Origin: Hyphomicrobium_A sp964493785
Lineage (GTDB): Bacteria; Pseudomonadota; Alphaproteobacteria; Rhizobiales; Hyphomicrobiaceae
Assembly (NCBI GenBank): GCA_964493785.1
Contig: CAZBPM010000011.1
Span: 69,650-133,649 of the forward strand
DNA: 64,000 nt
Reading direction: 5' to 3'
Below, one piece after another: positions 17,116 through 24,940 of this stretch. Each line of letters opens with the position of its first letter. The first letter of the stretch is position 1. Position numbers and translations under genes: made by a program. Below the pieces are notes generated by a model. It ran no database searches and was not told the DNA's origin. It saw nothing but the letters and a program-made list of their open reading frames with translations.

Positions 17116-17898
17116 ATGAGAGCGCTCGCCATCGCAGCGACGGGAATGAATGCGCAGCAGCTGAACGTTGAGGTGATCGCGAACAACATCGCGAACATCA
17201 ACACGACGGCCTTCAAGCGCGCGCGTGCCGAGTTCACCGATCTTCTCTATCAGCCTGAGCGTCCCGCAGGCGTGCCGAACCGGGGTAACCAGAACATGGT
17301 CCCCGAGGGCTCCAACGTCGGCCTTGGCGTACGCAACGCGTCGATCCGCAACCTGCATATCCAAGGCGCGCTGACGAGCACTGGGAACAAGCTCGACCTC
17401 GCTATCAACGGCCGCGGCTGGTTCCAAATCGAAGGCGCGAACGGCGAGACGTTTTACACCCGCGCCGGCAGCTTCAATAAGAACGCCACCGGCCAGATCG
17501 TAACGCTCGACGGCAACCTGCTTCAGCCGGGCATCACCATTCCGACCGACGCGACCGCGGTCGTTGTGAACGAGAGCGGCGAGGTGTTCGCGCAGATCGG
17601 CACACAGACCGAAATGCAGTCGTTGGGCCAGCTGACGATCGCGAACTTCGCCAACGATGCGGGTCTCGAGCCGATGGGCGGCAACCTCTACCGGCAGACG
17701 CTTGCTTCTGGCAACGCAGTCACCGGCGTGCCCGGCGATCCGAGCTTCGGCACGCTCGAACAGGGCTACCTAGAGCTTTCCAACGTCGACCCCGTCAAGG
17801 AAATCACCGAGTTGATTACGGCGCAGCGGTCCTACGAGATGAACTCCAAGGTCATCCAGGCCGTCGACGAAATGTACAGCACGATCTCGCGAGGCTAG
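17116..17898 (+). CDS. flgG: FlgG, flagellar distal rod protein
   Basis: 260 residues, the canonical FlgG length. Starts 'MRALAIAATGMNAQQLNVEV' with 'IANNIANINTTAFKRARAEF', and ends 'ELITAQRSYEMNSKVIQAVD' plus 'EMYSTISRG'. The central domain contains 'LAINGRGWFQIEGANGETFY' and 'RAGSFNKNATGQIVTLDGN'. FlgG is the distal rod that traverses peptidoglycan and the L/P rings. Good GAGGAACATGTC-type ribosome site before the ATG. Confidence 0.97.
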   Translation: MRALAIAATGMNAQQLNVEVIANNIANINTTAFKRARAEFTDLLYQPERPAGVPNRGNQNMVPEGSNVGLGVRNASIRNLHIQGALTSTGNKLDLAINGRGWFQIEGANGETFYTRAGSFNKNATGQIVTLDGNLLQPGITIPTDATAVVVNESGEVFAQIGTQTEMQSLGQLTIANFANDAGLEPMGGNLYRQTLASGNAVTGVPGDPSFGTLEQGYLELSNVDPVKEITELITAQRSYEMNSKVIQAVDEMYSTISRG

Positions 17899-17900
17899 CC

Positions 17901-18380
17901 ATGACCTTCAGCCGTTTTGGATCCCACCTGGTGCAGCTCGTCGCCGCGGCAGTCTTCTGCTTCGGCGGCATCGCCGTGGCAAAGGCAGGCCAGGTGCAGC
18001 TGCCTGTCCCGCGCGTCACGATCTATCCCGGCCAGGTCATTCAGCAGGCGATGCTCGTCGAGCGTGCATTCCGCACCAAGGACGATACGCCCGTCAGCGC
18101 CATTGCGGCGAGCGACGCCCTGGTCGGAAAGGTGTCGAAGCAGACGCTGCTCCCCGGCAACCCGATCTACACCGAGCAGCTGCGCGAGCCTCACGCCGTC
18201 GTGCAGGGGCAGGCCGCACTCGTGGTGTTTCAGAGCGGCGCTCTCAAAATTACCGGAAGCGCCATCGCTCTCCAGTCGGGCGGTACGGGCGACGTCGTCT
18301 CTGTCCGCAACACCGACAGCGGCCGCATCATCAAAGGCACTGTCGGAGCCGATGGCTCTGTCAACGTGAGCGATCAATGA
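17901..18380 (+). CDS. flgA: FlgA, P-ring assembly chaperone
   Basis: 159 residues with an N-terminal signal peptide ('VQLVAAAVFCFGGIAVAKAG'). The mature part shows the SAF-domain pattern 'VPRVTIYPGQVIQQAMLVER' and the C-terminal 'VVFQSGALKITGSAIALQSG' with 'GDVVSVRNTDSGRIIKGTVG', typical of FlgA, which chaperones FlgI in the periplasm. Short form: only the SAF and C-terminal domains are present, as is usual in rhizobia. The stop overlaps the flgI start (ATGA), consistent with coupled synthesis of chaperone and client. Confidence 0.93.
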   Translation: MTFSRFGSHLVQLVAAAVFCFGGIAVAKAGQVQLPVPRVTIYPGQVIQQAMLVERAFRTKDDTPVSAIAASDALVGKVSKQTLLPGNPIYTEQLREPHAVVQGQAALVVFQSGALKITGSAIALQSGGTGDVVSVRNTDSGRIIKGTVGADGSVNVSDQ

Positions 18381-19552
18381 GACGCGTCTTCGGGCTGATC
18401 GGCATCATCTGCACGCTTATCGTCGCGGCGCCGAGCGCATCTCGGTCGGGCGACGTAGGCCGTTTGGATGGTGGCGATATGGGTCCGTCGAACTTTCCGG
18501 CCCTCGGCGCACCGACGCGCATCAAGAACATTATCTCCGTGCAAGGCGTGCGCCCCAACCAGCTCGTCGGCTACGGCCTCGTGATTGGCCTTAACGGCAC
18601 CGGCGACAGCCTGCGCAATTCGCCCTTCACCGAGCAGTCGCTGCAGGCGATGCTCGACCGCATGGGCGTCAACGTGCGCAAGCTCAACACGCGCACCAAG
18701 AACTCCGCCGCCGTCATCGTCACCGCGGAATTGCCTGCCTTCGCGCAGACCGGCACGACAATAGACGTGACAGTCTCCTCGCTCGGCGATTCGACATCGC
18801 TCCTCGGCGGCACGCTGATCATGACGCCGCTCTACGGCGCCGACAATCTCATCTATGGCGTTGCGCAAGGCCCGGTGACTGTTTCCGGCTACCAGATCAC
18901 CGGCGCCGCGCAGACCGTGACTCAGAACGTGCCGACGTCAGGCCGCATTCCTAACGGTGCGTTGATCGAGCGCGAGGCGCCCGGCCAGTTCATGGATGTC
19001 GAGTTCCTCGGCCTTGAGCTGCGCAACCCGGATTTCTCCACCGCCGTGCGCATCTCCGACGTCATCAACGCCTATGGACTCGATCGCTTCGGCGTCCAGC
19101 TCGCGCGCGCCGCCGACCTGCGCAGCGTAGCGGTCAAGCGGCCGCCGGGGATTACGCCCACCCGCCTCATGGCCGAGATAGGTGAGCTGATCGTCGAGCC
19201 GGATGTGCCCGCACGCGTCGTCGTCGACGAGCGCACCGGCACCATCGTCATCGGCCGCGACGTGCAGATATCAACGGTGGCCGTCAGTCACGGAAACCTG
19301 AATGTCACCGTGACGGAAACGCCCCAGGTGTCCCAGCCGCTGCCCTTCTCCGAAGGCCAGACGGTCGTGACGCCGGAAACCGACATCTCGACTTACGAGC
19401 AGAGCGGCGCGCTTCGCATCGTGCGCGGCACGAGCTTGCAGGTATTGGTACGCGGCCTCAACCGCATGGGCCTCAAGCCGCAGGGCATCATCGCCGTGCT
19501 GCAGGCCATCAAGACGTCCGGGGCCCTCCAGGCTGATCTGGTGGTGCAATGA
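18377..19552 (+). CDS. flgI: FlgI, flagellar P-ring protein
   Basis: 391 residues with a signal peptide (hydrophobic residues 4-18, cleavage around 'AAPSAS'). Family landmarks: 'RIKNIISVQGVRPNQLVGYG' and 'LVIGLNGTGDSLRNSPFTEQ' near the N-terminus, 'NVRKLNTRTKNSAAVIVTAE' next, and 'GGTLIMTPLYGADNLIYGVA' in the middle. FlgI builds the periplasmic P ring around the rod at the peptidoglycan layer. It overlaps both flgA and motE by 4 bp. Confidence 0.97.
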   Translation: MRRVFGLIGIICTLIVAAPSASRSGDVGRLDGGDMGPSNFPALGAPTRIKNIISVQGVRPNQLVGYGLVIGLNGTGDSLRNSPFTEQSLQAMLDRMGVNVRKLNTRTKNSAAVIVTAELPAFAQTGTTIDVTVSSLGDSTSLLGGTLIMTPLYGADNLIYGVAQGPVTVSGYQITGAAQTVTQNVPTSGRIPNGALIEREAPGQFMDVEFLGLELRNPDFSTAVRISDVINAYGLDRFGVQLARAADLRSVAVKRPPGITPTRLMAEIGELIVEPDVPARVVVDERTGTIVIGRDVQISTVAVSHGNLNVTVTETPQVSQPLPFSEGQTVVTPETDISTYEQSGALRIVRGTSLQVLVRGLNRMGLKPQGIIAVLQAIKTSGALQADLVVQ

Positions 19553-20436
19553 TGGAGCGTGAAAGCTTGAGCTTCGCCCATTGCATCATTGTGGCCGCTG
19601 CCGTGCTGGGACTTTTCCTCCCTGCGACAGTGAGCGCTGCAGAGCAGGGATGGTCGACGACCGTCGAGACCAAGTCCGAGGCCATGGCGCGCCAGATGCG
19701 CGCGTTGCCGAGCGCGCCGCCACCCGCCCGCAAGAAACCCGCCGCCGCCGCTGTCGCCGTCCCGCCGGTGAAGAAGCCGGCGCCGGTGATCGTATCCAAC
19801 CGCGACCATCTCGTCCCCGTCGACGAAAGCGACATCACCACTGGAACCGTCGGCTCGCCCACAGCCGCCCGAACGCTCCCCCCGGACGATCAGGCGCGCA
19901 TCTTCGCCGACGACGCCATCGCCTCGCCCGACGACGTGACGACGGGCACGGTCGATGGTCAGGGCTCCGACCTTTCGCGCGGATATTGCGTCAGCATCGC
20001 GCCATCGGCCGCGGACGCACGCTCCGCGCAGCAGATGGCCAAGCTTTCCGACATCGAGAAGCGCATTGGCCAGCGCATTGCGACGCTGGAAGCCAAGACG
20101 GCTGAATACAAGTCGTGGGTCGAGCGGCGCGACGACTTCCTGAAGCGGGCGTCGGCATCGCTTGTGAAAATCTACACGCAGATGGAGCCGGACTCCGCCG
20201 CCCTGCAGCTCGTTTCCATGGACGAGGAAACCGCCGCTTCCCTTCTGCTGAAACTGGATCCCCAGGCAGCGAGCGCCATCCTCAACGAGATGGTGCCAGA
20301 GAAGGCCGGGCGCCTCGCCGCCACGATCTCCGGTGCCGCAAGACCACCTCGCCCCGCTCCGCCCCCCGCGCCCCCAGCTGCCCGGCCGCCGGCTGATTTG
20401 CCCGAGCGCGTCTATCCTGATGGAGGACGCTCATGA
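19549..20436 (+). CDS. motE: MotE-like periplasmic protein with MgtE-N-type domain
   Basis: 295 residues. N-terminal signal-like segment ('IIVAAAVLGLFLPATVSAAE'), a long Pro/Ala linker, a coiled-coil around residues 160-200 ('KLSDIEKRIGQRIATLEAKT') and a MgtE intracellular-N-type module: 'LVSMDEETAASLLLKLDPQA' then 'ASAILNEMVPEKAGRLAAT'. The end is extremely Pro-rich. In S. meliloti the gene between flgI and flgH encodes MotE, a chaperone for the periplasmic motor protein MotC; both position and architecture match, and motC is at 29533. The module also resembles FliG's middle domain superficially. Confidence 0.8.
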   Translation: MMERESLSFAHCIIVAAAVLGLFLPATVSAAEQGWSTTVETKSEAMARQMRALPSAPPPARKKPAAAAVAVPPVKKPAPVIVSNRDHLVPVDESDITTGTVGSPTAARTLPPDDQARIFADDAIASPDDVTTGTVDGQGSDLSRGYCVSIAPSAADARSAQQMAKLSDIEKRIGQRIATLEAKTAEYKSWVERRDDFLKRASASLVKIYTQMEPDSAALQLVSMDEETAASLLLKLDPQAASAILNEMVPEKAGRLAATISGAARPPRPAPPPAPPAARPPADLPERVYPDGGRS

Positions 20437-21152
20437 TCCCCAGAATCGCAATTCTTCCGCTAATGGCCGTGCTGGTCAGCGCCTGCGCAGTCGACGTGCG
20501 CGATTTCAATCGCGAGCCCCACATGACGCCCGTCGGCTCCGGCATGGTGCCCAAGCGCGTCGCCATGGTCATGGAGCCGGTTCCGCCACCTGTCTATCGC
20601 GGCAACAGCTCGATCTGGCAGGACTCGCGCGCCGATCTGTTCTCCGATCTGCGCGCGCGCAAGATTGGCGACACCGTGACGGTTAGGATATTCATGAAGG
20701 ACAAGGCGTCGATCGCCAACGACTCCGAGCGCAAGCGCGATGCTTCGAACTCCGTCGATCTCGGCGTCGTTTATGGCGCAACGTCGAGCGACATGACGAT
20801 CGCGAACGCCGGCAACTGGGGCGCCTCGGCTGACTCCAAGACCAAGACCAAGAGCGAAGGCGGTATCGAGCGCTCCGAGAAGATCGAGCTCCAGGTCGCG
20901 GCAGTCGTGTCCGACGTCCTGCCGAATGGCAACCTCGTCATCAGCGGATCCCAGGAAGTGCGCGTGAACTTCGAGGTACGCGTCCTCAACGTCGCGGGCA
21001 TCGTGCGCCCCGTCGACATCTCCGCCGAGAACACGATCGCATACGAGAAGATCGCCGAGGCCCGCATCGCCTACGGCGGCCGCGGCCGCCTCATGGAGGT
21101 CAACCAGCCGCCATGGGGACAGCAGCTGGTCGACAACGTCCTTCCCTGGTGA
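20433..21152 (+). CDS. flgH: FlgH, flagellar L-ring lipoprotein
   Basis: 239 residues. N-terminal lipoprotein signal with lipobox 'LVSAC' (Cys at about residue 19). Family motifs 'SSIWQDSRADLFSDLRARKI', 'GDTVTVRIFMKDKASIANDS' and the C-terminal 'RPVDISAENTIAYEKIAEAR', 'IAYGGRGRLMEVNQPPWGQQ' are diagnostic. FlgH forms the outer-membrane L ring around the distal rod. Overlaps motE by 4 bp (ATGA). Confidence 0.97.
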   Translation: MIPRIAILPLMAVLVSACAVDVRDFNREPHMTPVGSGMVPKRVAMVMEPVPPPVYRGNSSIWQDSRADLFSDLRARKIGDTVTVRIFMKDKASIANDSERKRDASNSVDLGVVYGATSSDMTIANAGNWGASADSKTKTKSEGGIERSEKIELQVAAVVSDVLPNGNLVISGSQEVRVNFEVRVLNVAGIVRPVDISAENTIAYEKIAEARIAYGGRGRLMEVNQPPWGQQLVDNVLPW

Positions 21153-21165
21153 TCGAAGGCTGACC

Positions 21166-21675
21166 ATGAGCATGGCTGACGATGTCAGACTGGACGCGGG
21201 GCAGGCTCAGGCGCGCCAGCCGTCGATGACGACCTTCATGCTGATCGTTGCCGGTCTGACGCTGGCCGCGGCAGCGATCGGATTTTTCGCGGGCCAGATG
21301 ATCCTTTCCGGCTTGCAGGGATCGGCCCACACCGACCCCGCCCAGCACGCGGGCTATCTGGGTGAGCGCCAACGCCTCGAAAGCGCCAAGCTGCGCCCGC
21401 TCCCGCCCATCGTCACCAACCTGGCCGATGCCGCCAATCCGGTTTGGATACGCCTTGAGGCCTCGCTCGTGTTCGACGAGGTGCCGGGCAATGTCGAAGA
21501 GCTTTCTGCGCGCATATCCGAGGACATTCTCAGCTTTCTGCGCACCGTCTCGATGAAGCAGCTCGAGGGCGCAGCCGGCTTCCAATACCTATCCGAGGAT
21601 TTGAACGAGCGGGTACGTGCGCGCAGCGATGGCGTCGTCAGAGAGCTCATCATTCAGGGGCTGATCGTCGAATGA
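21166..21675 (+). CDS. fliL: FliL, stator-associated basal body protein
   Basis: 169 residues. A single membrane anchor at residues ~24-45 ('TFMLIVAGLTLAAAAIGFFA') is followed by a periplasmic stomatin-like domain: 'RPLPPIVTNLADAANPVWIR', 'LEASLVFDEVPGNVEELSAR', and an end with 'DLNERVRARSDGVVRELIIQ' and 'GLIVE', which is the FliL pattern. FliL rings surround and activate the MotAB stator. Placed between flgH and fliP, exactly as in S. meliloti. A second FliL-like protein is encoded at 6121. Confidence 0.9.
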   Translation: MSMADDVRLDAGQAQARQPSMTTFMLIVAGLTLAAAAIGFFAGQMILSGLQGSAHTDPAQHAGYLGERQRLESAKLRPLPPIVTNLADAANPVWIRLEASLVFDEVPGNVEELSARISEDILSFLRTVSMKQLEGAAGFQYLSEDLNERVRARSDGVVRELIIQGLIVE

Positions 21676-22469
21676 AAAGGCTCCTTGTCGCGCTCTGCCT
21701 GCTCGCGCTGAGCGCCGCTCCCGTCCTGGCCCAGCAGCTGCCGAGCCTCGATCAGCTCATGCCGGCTGGCGAGGCGAGTGCGTCCGGCCGCATCGTCCAG
21801 CTCATCATCCTCATCACGGTTCTGTCGGTCGCCCCCGGCATCCTCATCATGGTGACGTGCTTCACCCGGTTCGTCATCGCGCTGTCGTTTCTTCGCGCGG
21901 GCATCGGCCTTCAAACGACGCCGGCCAACCTGATCCTGATAAGCCTGGCGCTGTTCATGACGCTCTACGTCATGGCGCCGACGTTCGATAAAGCGTGGCA
22001 GGGCGGCGTCGTCCCCCTGATGGAGAACAAGATCGACGAGGCCGAAGCCTTCGAGCGGATCACCGGGCCATTCCGGAGCTTTATGCTCTTGAACGTGCGC
22101 GACAAGGATCTGAAGCTGTTCAACGACCTGGCACAAGAACACCTCTGGCCGAAGCAGACCAAGACCGACACAGCCGCGCCCGCACCTCCGCCACCGCCCG
22201 CGCCGACCACGGCCGACGGCGAGAACATCGAGCTACGGGTTCTGATTCCGGCCTTCATGATTTCGGAGTTGCGGCGAGGATTCGAGATCGGCTTCCTGAT
22301 GGTTCTGCCGTTTCTCGTCATCGACATGATCGTCGCCACCCTCACCATGTCGATGGGCATGATGATGCTGCCGCCGACGGTCATCTCGCTGCCCTTCAAG
22401 ATTCTGTTCTTCGTGCTGATCGACGGCTGGAATCTTCTCGTGGGCGGCCTGATCCGGTCTTTCGCCTAA
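21672..22469 (+). CDS. fliP: FliP, flagellar type III export gate subunit
   Basis: 265 residues, signal peptide at the N-terminus ('LLVALCLLALSAAPVLAQQL'), then membrane helices containing 'GILIMVTCFTRFVIALSFLR', 'AGIGLQTTPANLILISLALF' and, near the end, 'GFEIGFLMVLPFLVIDMIVA' and 'TLTMSMGMMMLPPTVISLPF'. A proline-rich insert ('PAPPPPPAPTTADG') lies in the periplasmic loop. FliP forms the pentameric part of the export gate. Last gene of the flgB operon, overlapping fliL by 4 bp. Confidence 0.97.
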   Translation: MKRLLVALCLLALSAAPVLAQQLPSLDQLMPAGEASASGRIVQLIILITVLSVAPGILIMVTCFTRFVIALSFLRAGIGLQTTPANLILISLALFMTLYVMAPTFDKAWQGGVVPLMENKIDEAEAFERITGPFRSFMLLNVRDKDLKLFNDLAQEHLWPKQTKTDTAAPAPPPPPAPTTADGENIELRVLIPAFMISELRRGFEIGFLMVLPFLVIDMIVATLTMSMGMMMLPPTVISLPFKILFFVLIDGWNLLVGGLIRSFA

Positions 22470-22482
22470 GGTAACCGGCGCG

Positions 22483-22521
22483 TTAACCAAGCTTCAATCG
22501 TGGTTGATTATGAGTAACCCA
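22483..22521 (+). promoter_or_regulatory. Putative promoter of flagellin gene 1
   Basis: A 15-nt block starting TTAACCAA and ending TCAA lies exactly 39 nt upstream of the conserved leader. Flagellin gene 2 has a near-identical block at the same distance (23628), and gene 3 has a related one (24903). The fixed spacing and location suggest a shared -35-like recognition element with transcription starting near the beginning of the leader. The sigma factor cannot be told from the sequence. Confidence 0.45.
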
Positions 22522-22628
22522 ACGACAGGTTGGGCCGCCGCGGCTCAAAGGCATGAAGCCGAGCTGTCGTACCGGCCGCGAGCCGGCATGTCCCACGAAC
22601 AATAGGCAAATCCAGGGACAGGCCAGAT
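22522..22628 (+). ncRNA. Structured flagellin 5' leader, copy 1 (candidate cis-regulatory RNA)
   Basis: Elements in order: outer stem ACGACAG (22522-22528) with CTGTCGT (22564-22570); inside it a hairpin TTGGGCC (22530-22536)/GGCTCAA (22542-22548) and a short GGC/GCC hairpin. Next is hairpin CCGGC (22572-22576)/GCCGG (22582-22586). A final helix TGTCCC (22589-22594) pairs with GGGACA (22615-22620), which overlaps the ribosome-binding AGGGA upstream of the ATG. The same architecture, with compensatory changes, occurs at 23667, 24941 and, on the other strand, 42335. The pairing predicts an off-state with the ribosome site masked. FlbT is a plausible ligand by family knowledge; no name for this RNA family is known to me. 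Confidence 0.75.
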
Positions 22629-23567
22629 ATGGCAAGTATCAATACCAACATCGCCGCAATGACGGCGCTGCGTTCTCTTACCTCGACCAACCAGGCACTG
22701 ACGCAGACCCAGGATCGCATCTCCACGGGCCTGCGCGTCGGCACCGCTGCCGACAACGCCGCTTATTGGTCGATCGCCACCACGATGCGCTCCGACAACT
22801 CGGCGCTCTCCACCGTGCAGGACGCGCTCGGCCTCGGCGCCGCAACGGTTGATGTGGCCTACACCGCCCTCGACGAAGCCAAGAACATCGTCACCAAGAT
22901 CAAGGACAAGCTGGTCGCAGCCGCCCAGCCGGGCCTCGACCGCACCAAGATCCAGACGGAAATCACCGAGCTTCAGGCTCAGCTCTCCGGCATCGCCAGC
23001 GCCGCCACGCTGCAGGGCCAGAACTGGCTATCGGTTGATTCGAGCGCTGCCGGCTACAACGCCACCAAGAAGATCGTCTCCTCCATCAGCCGCGCTGGCG
23101 GTACGATCTCGGTGCAGACGATCTCGATCAACACTGCATCGATGGTGTTGTTCGATACGAACGCCGCCGCTAGCGGCGTCCTCGACTCCACCCGCAACGC
23201 GACGACCGGCGTCGTCGATCCGGCCGGTACGTTCACCGTCGCCTCGTTGAACATCTCCTCGCTCACCGACAGCGTCGCCGACATGGCCATCCTTGATGGC
23301 TACATCAAGGGCGCAGACCGTGCGATCACCGAGATGGCCGCCGGTGCAACCGCACTCGGTGCCGCAAGCGCACGCATCGACATCCAGCAGTCGTTCGTCA
23401 GCTCTCTCATGGACGCGATCGAGGGCGGCATCAGCCAGCTCGTCGACGCCGATATGAACGAGGAGTCCACGAAGCTGCAGGCTCTGCAGGTGAAACAGCA
23501 ACTCGGCATCCAGGCGCTTTCGATCGCCAACTCGTCGAGCCAGTCGATCCTCAGCCTCTTCAAGTAA
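22629..23567 (+). CDS. fla: Flagellin 1
   Basis: 312 residues, a compact rhizobial-type flagellin. N-terminal D0/D1 helices 'ASINTNIAAMTALRSLTSTN' and 'LTQTQDRISTGLRVGTAADN', C-terminal 'KLQALQVKQQLGIQALSIAN' plus 'SSSQSILSLFK'. The hypervariable region is reduced to ~100 residues. First 209 nt after codon 2 are identical to flagellin 2, while the middle ('AAASGVLDSTRNATTGVVD') resembles flagellin 3, so the gene is a mosaic. Exported by the flagellar apparatus without a signal peptide. Expression is probably set by the leader at 22522. Ends with Lys where copies 2 and 3 end with Arg. Confidence 0.97.
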   Translation: MASINTNIAAMTALRSLTSTNQALTQTQDRISTGLRVGTAADNAAYWSIATTMRSDNSALSTVQDALGLGAATVDVAYTALDEAKNIVTKIKDKLVAAAQPGLDRTKIQTEITELQAQLSGIASAATLQGQNWLSVDSSAAGYNATKKIVSSISRAGGTISVQTISINTASMVLFDTNAAASGVLDSTRNATTGVVDPAGTFTVASLNISSLTDSVADMAILDGYIKGADRAITEMAAGATALGAASARIDIQQSFVSSLMDAIEGGISQLVDADMNEESTKLQALQVKQQLGIQALSIANSSSQSILSLFK

Positions 23568-23577
23568 GCGACAAACA

Positions 23578-23604
23578 GCCGAGCTCTCCCAGTGAGGGCT
23601 CGGC
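23578..23604 (+). terminator. Hairpin after flagellin 1, possible weak terminator
   Basis: GCCGAGC and GCTCGGC form a 7-bp stem around a 13-nt loop, 11 bp after the stop codon. There is no clear U-run behind it, so it may stabilise the mRNA 3' end or terminate only partially. Flagellins 2 and 3 have better terminators. Confidence 0.4.
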
Positions 23605-23627
23605 AACTTCTCTACGTCGCCGCGATG

Positions 23628-23666
23628 CTAACCAAACCTCAAGTCGTGCGGGCGTAGGGTGCTAAG
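23628..23666 (+). promoter_or_regulatory. Putative promoter of flagellin gene 2
   Basis: Block beginning CTAACCAA and ending CTCAA, matching the element upstream of flagellin 1 at 12 of 15 positions and lying the same 39 nt before the leader. The stretch between block and leader is not otherwise conserved, which points to a recognition element at this fixed distance. Sigma class not determinable. Confidence 0.45.
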
Positions 23667-23775
23667 ACGACAGGTTGGGCCTTTGCGGCCTAAGGGCATG
23701 ATGCCGAACTGTCGGGCCGGCGTTGATCCGGTATGTCCCCCGTAAAGATTACATATAGTTAGGGACAGCCCTCCA
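23667..23775 (+). ncRNA. Structured flagellin 5' leader, copy 2
   Basis: Outer stem CGACAG (23668-23673)/CTGTCG (23709-23714). Within it are hairpin TTGGGCC/GGCCTAA, where a G-C pair replaces the G-U of copy 1, and the GGC/GCC hairpin around ATGAT. Then CCGG/CCGG hairpin. The last helix pairs TGTCCC (23734-23739) with GGGACA (23762-23767), which contains the ribosome site eight bases before ATG. A 9-codon frame starting at the ATG inside GGTATGTCCC ends with TAG right at the ribosome site. That frame is not kept in the other copies, so I treat it as incidental. Confidence 0.75.
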
Positions 23776-24741
23776 ATGGCCAGTATCAATACCAACATCG
23801 CCGCAATGACGGCGCTGCGTTCTCTTACCTCGACCAACCAGGCACTGACGCAGACCCAGGATCGCATCTCCACGGGCCTGCGCGTCGGCACCGCTGCCGA
23901 CAACGCCGCTTATTGGTCGATCGCCACCACGATGCGCTCCGACAACTCGGCGCTCTCCACCGTGCAGGACGCGCTCGGCCTCGGCGCCGCGACGGTAGAT
24001 GTGGCCTACACCGCCCTCGACGAAGCAAAGAACATCGTCACCAAGATCAAGGACAAGCTGGTCGCCGCCGCCCAGCCTGGCCTCGACCGCACCAAGATCC
24101 AGACCGAAGTCACCGAGCTGCAGGCTCAGCTCTCCGGCATCGCCAGTGCCGCCACGCTGCAGGGCCAGAACTGGCTCTCGGTCGACTCGGCCGCCGCCGG
24201 CTTCAACGCTACCAAGAAGATCGTTTCCTCCATCAGCCGCTCGGCTGGCACCATCTCGGTGCAATCGATCTCGATCGACACCACATCGATGGTGCTGTTC
24301 GACTCGAACGCTGCCGTGGCCGGCGTCGGCATCCTTGACGCCTATCGTGACGGCACCACTGGCATTCGTCATGCGACGCAGCCCGCAGTGCCCGCGGCGA
24401 CCGACTTCACGATCGCAGGCATCAACATCTCGGCGCTCACCGACAGCACCGCCGACATGGCGACGCTCGACGGTTACATCAAAGGTGCTGACCGCGCGAT
24501 CACGGAGCTCGCCGCTGGCGCCACCGCACTCGGTGCCGCAAGCGCACGCATCGAGATCCAGCAGTCGTTCGTCAGCTCGCTCAAGGACGCGATCGAGGGC
24601 GGCATCAGCCAGCTCGTCGACGCCGACATGAACGCGGAATCGACGAAGCTTCAGGCTCTCCAGGTGAAGCAGCAGCTTGGCATCCAGGCTCTCTCGATCG
24701 CCAACTCGTCGAGCCAGTCGATCCTCAGCCTGTTCCGCTAA
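23776..24741 (+). CDS. fla: Flagellin 2
   Basis: 321 residues, nine longer than copies 1 and 3 because of a different central segment ('GILDAYRDGTTGIRHATQPA' and 'VPAATDFTIAG'). N- and C-terminal helical domains are nearly identical to the others. The first ~210 nt are base-for-base identical to flagellin 1, including third codon positions, indicating recent gene conversion or partial duplication. Followed by a strong rho-independent terminator and preceded by its own leader, so each flagellin gene is an independent unit. Confidence 0.97.
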   Translation: MASINTNIAAMTALRSLTSTNQALTQTQDRISTGLRVGTAADNAAYWSIATTMRSDNSALSTVQDALGLGAATVDVAYTALDEAKNIVTKIKDKLVAAAQPGLDRTKIQTEVTELQAQLSGIASAATLQGQNWLSVDSAAAGFNATKKIVSSISRSAGTISVQSISIDTTSMVLFDSNAAVAGVGILDAYRDGTTGIRHATQPAVPAATDFTIAGINISALTDSTADMATLDGYIKGADRAITELAAGATALGAASARIEIQQSFVSSLKDAIEGGISQLVDADMNAESTKLQALQVKQQLGIQALSIANSSSQSILSLFR

Positions 24742-24765
24742 AGCGGCCGGCTAATTTCAAGCTGA

Positions 24766-24801
24766 AAGCCAGGCTCTCCCCTCGGGAGCCTGGCTTTTTT
24801 T
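24766..24801 (+). terminator. Rho-independent terminator after flagellin 2
   Basis: AAGCCAGGCTC (with TCCC) pairs with GGGAGCCTGGCTT, one bulged base, followed by a run of T residues. It starts 25 bp after the stop codon. The 310 bp between flagellins 2 and 3 hold this terminator, about 100 bp (24802-24902) in which I see no gene or motif, a promoter-like block at 24903 and the next leader. Confidence 0.9.
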
Positions 24802-24902
24802 CGTCCCCGCGTACCATCCACGAGGAACCGTTCACCGCGCGTTAGCCTCGTTCGCGAGCCGCCTGTGCCGAGGTCGGCATAGATAAGAGACGAGCCGCGT
24901 TC

Positions 24903-24940
24903 TTAGCTTTGTTGCAACCGCCGGCGCCTATTCCTTTAGC
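24903..24940 (+). promoter_or_regulatory. Putative promoter of flagellin gene 3
   Basis: The block starting TTAGC and ending GCAA sits 39 nt before the leader, as in copies 1 and 2, sharing the pattern TTA-C---G-T-CAA. It is the weakest of the three matches. A CCTATTCC sequence near 24928 could be a -10-like element and has a counterpart (CCTATATTC) upstream of the mcp leader. Confidence 0.35.

Noticed and set aside
23733..23762. Nine-codon upstream frame ending at the flagellin 2 ribosome site
   Set aside because: Length and reading frame are not conserved in the other three leaders.
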